Source of the DNA: Bacteriovoracaceae bacterium UBA4096
GTDB taxonomy: Bacteria > Bdellovibrionota > Bacteriovoracia > Bacteriovoracales > Bacteriovoracaceae
Assembly (NCBI GenBank): GCA_002381945.1
Contig: DFXY01000004.1
Span: 143,158-207,157 of the forward strand
Length of the DNA stretch: 64,000 bases
Reading direction: 5' to 3'
In this document: piece after piece, positions 61,397-64,000 of the stretch
Numbering within the stretch: position 1 is the stretch's first letter
Layout: each line of letters begins with the position of its first letter
Translations under genes and position numbers: made by a program
Notes under the pieces: generated by a model
Databases searched by the model: none
What the model saw: only the letters and a program-made list of their open reading frames with translations
Told to the model about the DNA's origin: nothing

Positions 61397-62190
61397 GTGG
61401 TGATTACCTTAGACATGGAATGCAAAGAGCTTTCAAAAAAGCAAAGCTCTTGCGGGCACTTTTCCTTTTAGCAGGTCTGCTTATCGTCCTCCTGCCTTTT
61501 TTTCTAAAAAGCCAGGTGACTATCGAAGTAAGTTTACTCATATTATTTTTTGTACGCGGTGGTCAGTTCCTTTTAAATGTCGGATGCCGTTCTTGGATCA
61601 GCACAGGCCGCAGATATCATCAGCAAAATCTCTTTTTCGATGGATTAGGAGAAAGGCCATCTCCTGGTACAATCCAGGAAATCGTTAGAGATTTTGGGGA
61701 GCCTACTCCTTCTGCAAGCCCTTATTTCGCAAGTACAGAACCTGCAGGGCCCTTAAGACTTATTGGAAATACAGCTGAAAGTGCATTCTTCACCGCATCC
61801 TATGCAGGCATTTATAAATTCATAGTCTTATTGCCAATAGTGACTCTCCTTTCATATATGACCTTCATTCTGTTTATTGGGAACAACCACACTCAAGATG
61901 AACAAGGATTGAAACTTATTTTAGCTCTGGCTGGTTTTTTTTTATTTGGAGATGTCGCAAATAGGTTTCTCGAGCTTCATGCAATTGAAGAAAAGTGCGA
62001 TCAAATCGCGAAGGAAGGATTGAAGATTATGGCTGATCTCAATACCGAAATCGACATAAAAACAGCCAAAGACTATTCATTCAAATACATTCTGAGCCTA
62101 GGATCGGCTTTACCGCTTCCTAACTGGCTACATTGGTGGAAAAATTCATCCACAACGAAAGCTTGGCTCGCAGGACTTAAAGTTTCATAG
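61393..62190 (+). CDS. S-4TM-type membrane effector of CBASS
   Basis: A 265-residue protein with four membrane segments: LLRALFLLAGLLIVLLPFFL, EVSLLILFFVRGGQFLLNVG, FIVLLPIVTLLSYMTFILFIG and LKLILALAGFFLFGDVANRF, in two pairs. This is the S-4TM layout of CBASS effectors that disrupt the inner membrane on binding the nucleotide signal. GTG 61393 is used because it overlaps the CD-NTase stop and AAGGGA lies upstream; a longer frame from 61366 lacks these. Confidence 0.8.
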   Translation: MSGDYLRHGMQRAFKKAKLLRALFLLAGLLIVLLPFFLKSQVTIEVSLLILFFVRGGQFLLNVGCRSWISTGRRYHQQNLFFDGLGERPSPGTIQEIVRDFGEPTPSASPYFASTEPAGPLRLIGNTAESAFFTASYAGIYKFIVLLPIVTLLSYMTFILFIGNNHTQDEQGLKLILALAGFFLFGDVANRFLELHAIEEKCDQIAKEGLKIMADLNTEIDIKTAKDYSFKYILSLGSALPLPNWLHWWKNSSTTKAWLAGLKVS

Positions 62191-62204
62191 CCGGGATTTA
62201 GAAG

Positions 62205-62768
62205 ATGAGTCATTCTGAAAATTATATTAGAGAGCAGTTGAGCCGTAAGAGTTTTGCTTCTGCAAGATTTTCTAACGTTTTCATTGAACAGCTAGCGGAC
62301 TTTCTCGAAAATAGACGATTTAACATTTTTCAAATTTTTGATGTTGTAGAAGCAATATTGAATGGTAATTTAAAATCGAAAAAAGGGATAAGGCAATTCA
62401 AGAAATCTTTGTTGGAAGGTTATTCTTACGTCCATTGGTCAGATGCCGCTTTCATTCAGAAAAATCTAAGCAATCATAGGGGTGTTAACTCTAAATATCG
62501 AGACGACAAATTGTCGAACCATATCTCTGGTTTTGTTGCATCAAGCGGAATAGTTAAAGGCGAAGACATACCTCCAGAGCTTACTGGTGCAATAGCTCAC
62601 ACAGTAGTTCATGAAGCCTATTTTCAAAGAAAGCGAGAAGGCAAAATGACTGATGAATGGATTATTTTTAATAAAGTAGACCGCTTTTATGAATTTTACT
62701 CCATAGCCTTTCATTCTGAAGAAGATGAGGTTATTAAAGCTCGGCTGTTAAAAGCAAATTTCACTTGA
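62205..62768 (+). CDS. Unknown third protein of the CBASS-type operon
   Basis: A 187-residue, mostly helical protein without a recognised family. FSNVFIEQLADFLENRRFNIFQIFDVVEAIL and EAYFQRKREGKMTDEWIIF are the clearest segments. It lies 14 bp after the effector gene and is followed by a hairpin, so it is the last gene of the operon. It may be a regulator, sensor or accessory protein. No known Cap motif is seen. Confidence 0.65.
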   Translation: MSHSENYIREQLSRKSFASARFSNVFIEQLADFLENRRFNIFQIFDVVEAILNGNLKSKKGIRQFKKSLLEGYSYVHWSDAAFIQKNLSNHRGVNSKYRDDKLSNHISGFVASSGIVKGEDIPPELTGAIAHTVVHEAYFQRKREGKMTDEWIIFNKVDRFYEFYSIAFHSEEDEVIKARLLKANFT

Positions 62769-62775
62769 TTCAATT

Positions 62776-62817
62776 TTGAACTAAGACAGAGACAGACAGT
62801 TATCTGCCTTAGTTCAA
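62776..62817 (+). terminator. Terminator-like hairpin after the CBASS operon
   Basis: TTGAACTAAG (62776-62785) pairs perfectly with CTTAGTTCAA (62808-62817), extended inward by CAGA/TCTG with one mismatch. The tail is ATTAATTAATTT, T-rich but not a pure run. Confidence 0.6.
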
Positions 62818-62821
62818 TTAA

Positions 62822-62977
62822 TTAATTTAGTTGAAATGCTTTCGGCCAATTAGATCCTTTGGATTCCTCAAGAAGATACAACCTTTGCAGATGCACTTGC
62901 TTGATAATTGAAGGTAGGCGAGTGCTTGCAATCCCTAAAATTACTATCGCAGTAAAAATTTTGGCTAACGTATGCAT
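62822..62977 (-). CDS. Small 51-residue protein with hydrophobic N-terminus
   Basis: ATG 62977 is preceded by GGGAGCAGGTA and the frame runs 51 codons to TAA at 62822. The product begins MHTLAKIFTAIVILGIAS, a hydrophobic segment, followed by a basic helix. It starts 12 bp after the XRE gene on the same strand. It could be a small membrane protein or toxin-like peptide. The coding status is uncertain. Confidence 0.4.
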   Translation of the reverse strand: MHTLAKIFTAIVILGIASTRLPSIIKQVHLQRLYLLEESKGSNWPKAFQLN

Positions 62978-62988
62978 TACCTGCTCCC

Positions 62989-63342
62989 TCAAAAGCTTAG
63001 TAGTATAGCTTTAACAGTTTTAAGTTTTTCGGGTGCCATTCTTTTTAAAAGGCTTATACAATCTTCGAGCTGATTCTCGGGTAACTCGATTTTGCCTTCA
63101 ACCATTTCCTTAAAATATCCGTACTCAAAGCCATAAGCGTTGAGGAACCGAAGAATTATGGTCGGGGTTAAGTCAATTCTTCCGTGCTCAGAATGATTAA
63201 TAAATGCCTCGGATGTCCCAAGAATCGCCCCTGCTTTCCTCATTGATAATCGTCTACGCTCCCTTAAAAATTTGAGTATCCTCGCCTCTTTGGTCATGAC
63301 CTTAATGTCAGATCTTCTGTTCTTCTTCTTTTTAATTTTCAT
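62989..63342 (-). CDS. XRE-family HTH regulator (paralogue of the one at 26530)
   Basis: A 117-residue protein. Basic start MKIKKKKNRRSDIK, HTH LKFLRERRRLSMRKAGAILGTSEAFINHSEHGR, and end APEKLKTVKAILLSF. The 26530-26880 protein has the same plan. SD GGGAGA is 7 nt upstream. The region upstream holds CGTAGT sites and an 11-bp periodic repeat. It may control the CBASS operon or the neighbouring element. Confidence 0.85.
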   Translation of the reverse strand: MKIKKKKNRRSDIKVMTKEARILKFLRERRRLSMRKAGAILGTSEAFINHSEHGRIDLTPTIILRFLNAYGFEYGYFKEMVEGKIELPENQLEDCISLLKRMAPEKLKTVKAILLSF

Positions 63343-63388
63343 AGCAGTTCTCCCAAAAATTGGTTGAATGCTCTTTAAAAAATACGTG

Positions 63389-63500
63389 CGTAGTCCCTGC
63401 TAAAACAAAAGCTTAGTATTTGTTTTTGCCTCTCAAACTACGCTGCGTAGTCCGTGGATGACGAGGGGTAAGCCACTAGTGAGCCACAACTAAGCCAACG
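63389..63500. promoter_or_regulatory. CGTAGT sites and 3x11-bp tandem repeats upstream of the XRE gene
   Basis: CGTAGT at 63389-63394 and the palindrome ACTACG-CTG-CGTAGT at 63437-63451. Then three 11-bp units (63468-63478, 63479-63489, 63490-63500) that share AGCCA at 63471, 63482 and 63493. The CGTAGT motif and the 12-mer CAACTAAGCCAA (63487-63498) also occur in the gap before the paralogous XRE gene. Confidence 0.6.
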
Positions 63501-63599
63501 AGGGAAATATTGGGACATTTCCAGACATGATGGCCAGAGTGAACAAGATGTAACTGACTGAAACCTAATTGTTGTGATTATAGAAACTTAGATTTTAGG

Positions 63600-63637
63600 G
63601 AAAAGAAATCCACCAAAATTCTTGGGAATTTTGGTGG
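63600..63637 (-). terminator. tmRNA terminator, overlapping the mature 3' end
   Basis: CCACCAAAATTC (minus strand, from 63637) pairs with GAATTTTGGTGG as a 12-bp perfect stem around a 4-nt loop (63610-63637), followed by ATTTCTTTTCCC. The first six bases of the stem are the last six of the tmRNA (CCACCA). Confidence 0.85.
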
Positions 63638-63995
63638 AGGTGGTGGGAATCGAACCCACGTCCTAAGAACCTTCCAATAGAGAGTACCACGTGCGTCTCT
63701 GGTAAGTTAGTACCAATACTATTTTTGGTCTTTACTGAACCAACAAACAGTCGTGGCTTTTAAAGAGTAACCACACCTGAGCTCTTCGCGGTTTAGTTTA
63801 CGGACGTTCCGCCAACGTCTTTACCAGCTTTTTGTTATCGGTGCTGGTCCCTCAGGTACCAATTAGTTAAAAACTAATTAAGCAGCCATTGCATAATCGT
63901 TGCCGATTAAAATGTGATCGATTTTTAAGAGGCCTTCGATCAACCTCTGCACGCACTCAATCCTTCTAGTTCCCAGTCGAAACCTGGGCACCCCC
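63632..63995 (-). ncRNA. ssrA: Transfer-messenger RNA (tmRNA)
   Basis: One-piece tmRNA of 364 nt. The 5' end GGGGGTGCCCAGGTTTCGAC (from 63995) and 3' end GTTCGATTCCCACCACCTCC ending ACCA form the tRNA-like acceptor and T arm, with GGGGGU pairing ACCUCC. CCA is encoded. The tag frame reads GNDYAMAA followed by TAA, with GGC as the likely resume codon. tmRNA and SmpB rescue stalled ribosomes and tag the peptide for proteolysis. The promoter lies beyond the window. Confidence 0.95.
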
Positions 63996-64000
63996 GGATA

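Noticed and set aside
1..64000. CRISPR arrays and tRNA genes
   Set aside because: I looked for regularly spaced repeats with unique spacers and for cloverleaf ends and saw none apart from tmRNA.

Overview
The window looks like a chromosomal accessory region of a Bdellovibrionota (Bacteriovorax/Bdellovibrio-like) bacterium. The DNA is AT-rich. The right edge holds a one-piece tmRNA gene whose tag reads GNDYAMAA, close to the GNDYALAA tag I recall for Bdellovibrio. The assignment is an inference from that tag and general character, not from a search. Four tyrosine recombinases, three excisionase-type HTH proteins, a conjugation system and at least four defence or toxin-antitoxin loci show a mosaic of several mobile elements and defence islands around a few core-like genes.

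Layout. 0-2 kb: an AbiEi-type antitoxin whose partner starts at the window edge, and an integrase. 2-3.8 kb: an alanine-dehydrogenase/PNT-type gene with a leaderless-looking promoter, flanked by two ~120 bp direct repeats that each carry a terminator hairpin. 3.9-10.8 kb (minus): a six-gene defence operon of DUF2779 nuclease, PD-(D/E)xK protein, SIR2, HerA ATPase, HEPN and GNAT, placed directly behind an int-xis pair (10.9-12.2 kb). 12.4-16.6 kb: RmuC, a large diverged recombinase and an unknown protein. 16.8-25.1 kb (plus): a five-gene operon of HTH, SNF2 helicase, type III-like Mod, type III-like Res and a small EVE-like protein. 25-28.3 kb: a paired palindromic repeat, an unknown protein, an XRE regulator, and a nucleotidyltransferase-like/HTH toxin-antitoxin pair with a perfect operator palindrome.

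28.4-48.7 kb (all minus) reads as an integrative conjugative element: integrase, excisionase, a Lys/Glu-rich protein, a large hairpin that is a candidate oriT, a MobC/Replic_Relax protein, a lipoprotein, a VirD4-like coupling protein, VirB10, 9, 8, 6, 5, 4, 3 and 2 homologues, small regulators, and then a translationally coupled six-gene signalling operon (EamA exporter, radical SAM, periplasmic binding protein, histidine kinase, NtrC-type regulator, GNAT). The control regions of the transfer operon and of the signalling operon both carry clusters of six copies of the heptamer TGAGACT, so they are probably controlled together. I suggest the signalling operon makes, exports and senses a signal that controls transfer.

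48.8-59.9 kb is more core-like: UspA-SulP pair, three DksA/TraR zinc-finger proteins, RF3, FHA-GGDEF diguanylate cyclase, two methyltransferases and two Nudix hydrolases. 60.3-62.8 kb (plus) is a CBASS-type locus (CD-NTase, four-TM S-4TM effector, unknown third gene), followed by a second XRE regulator and tmRNA at the right edge.
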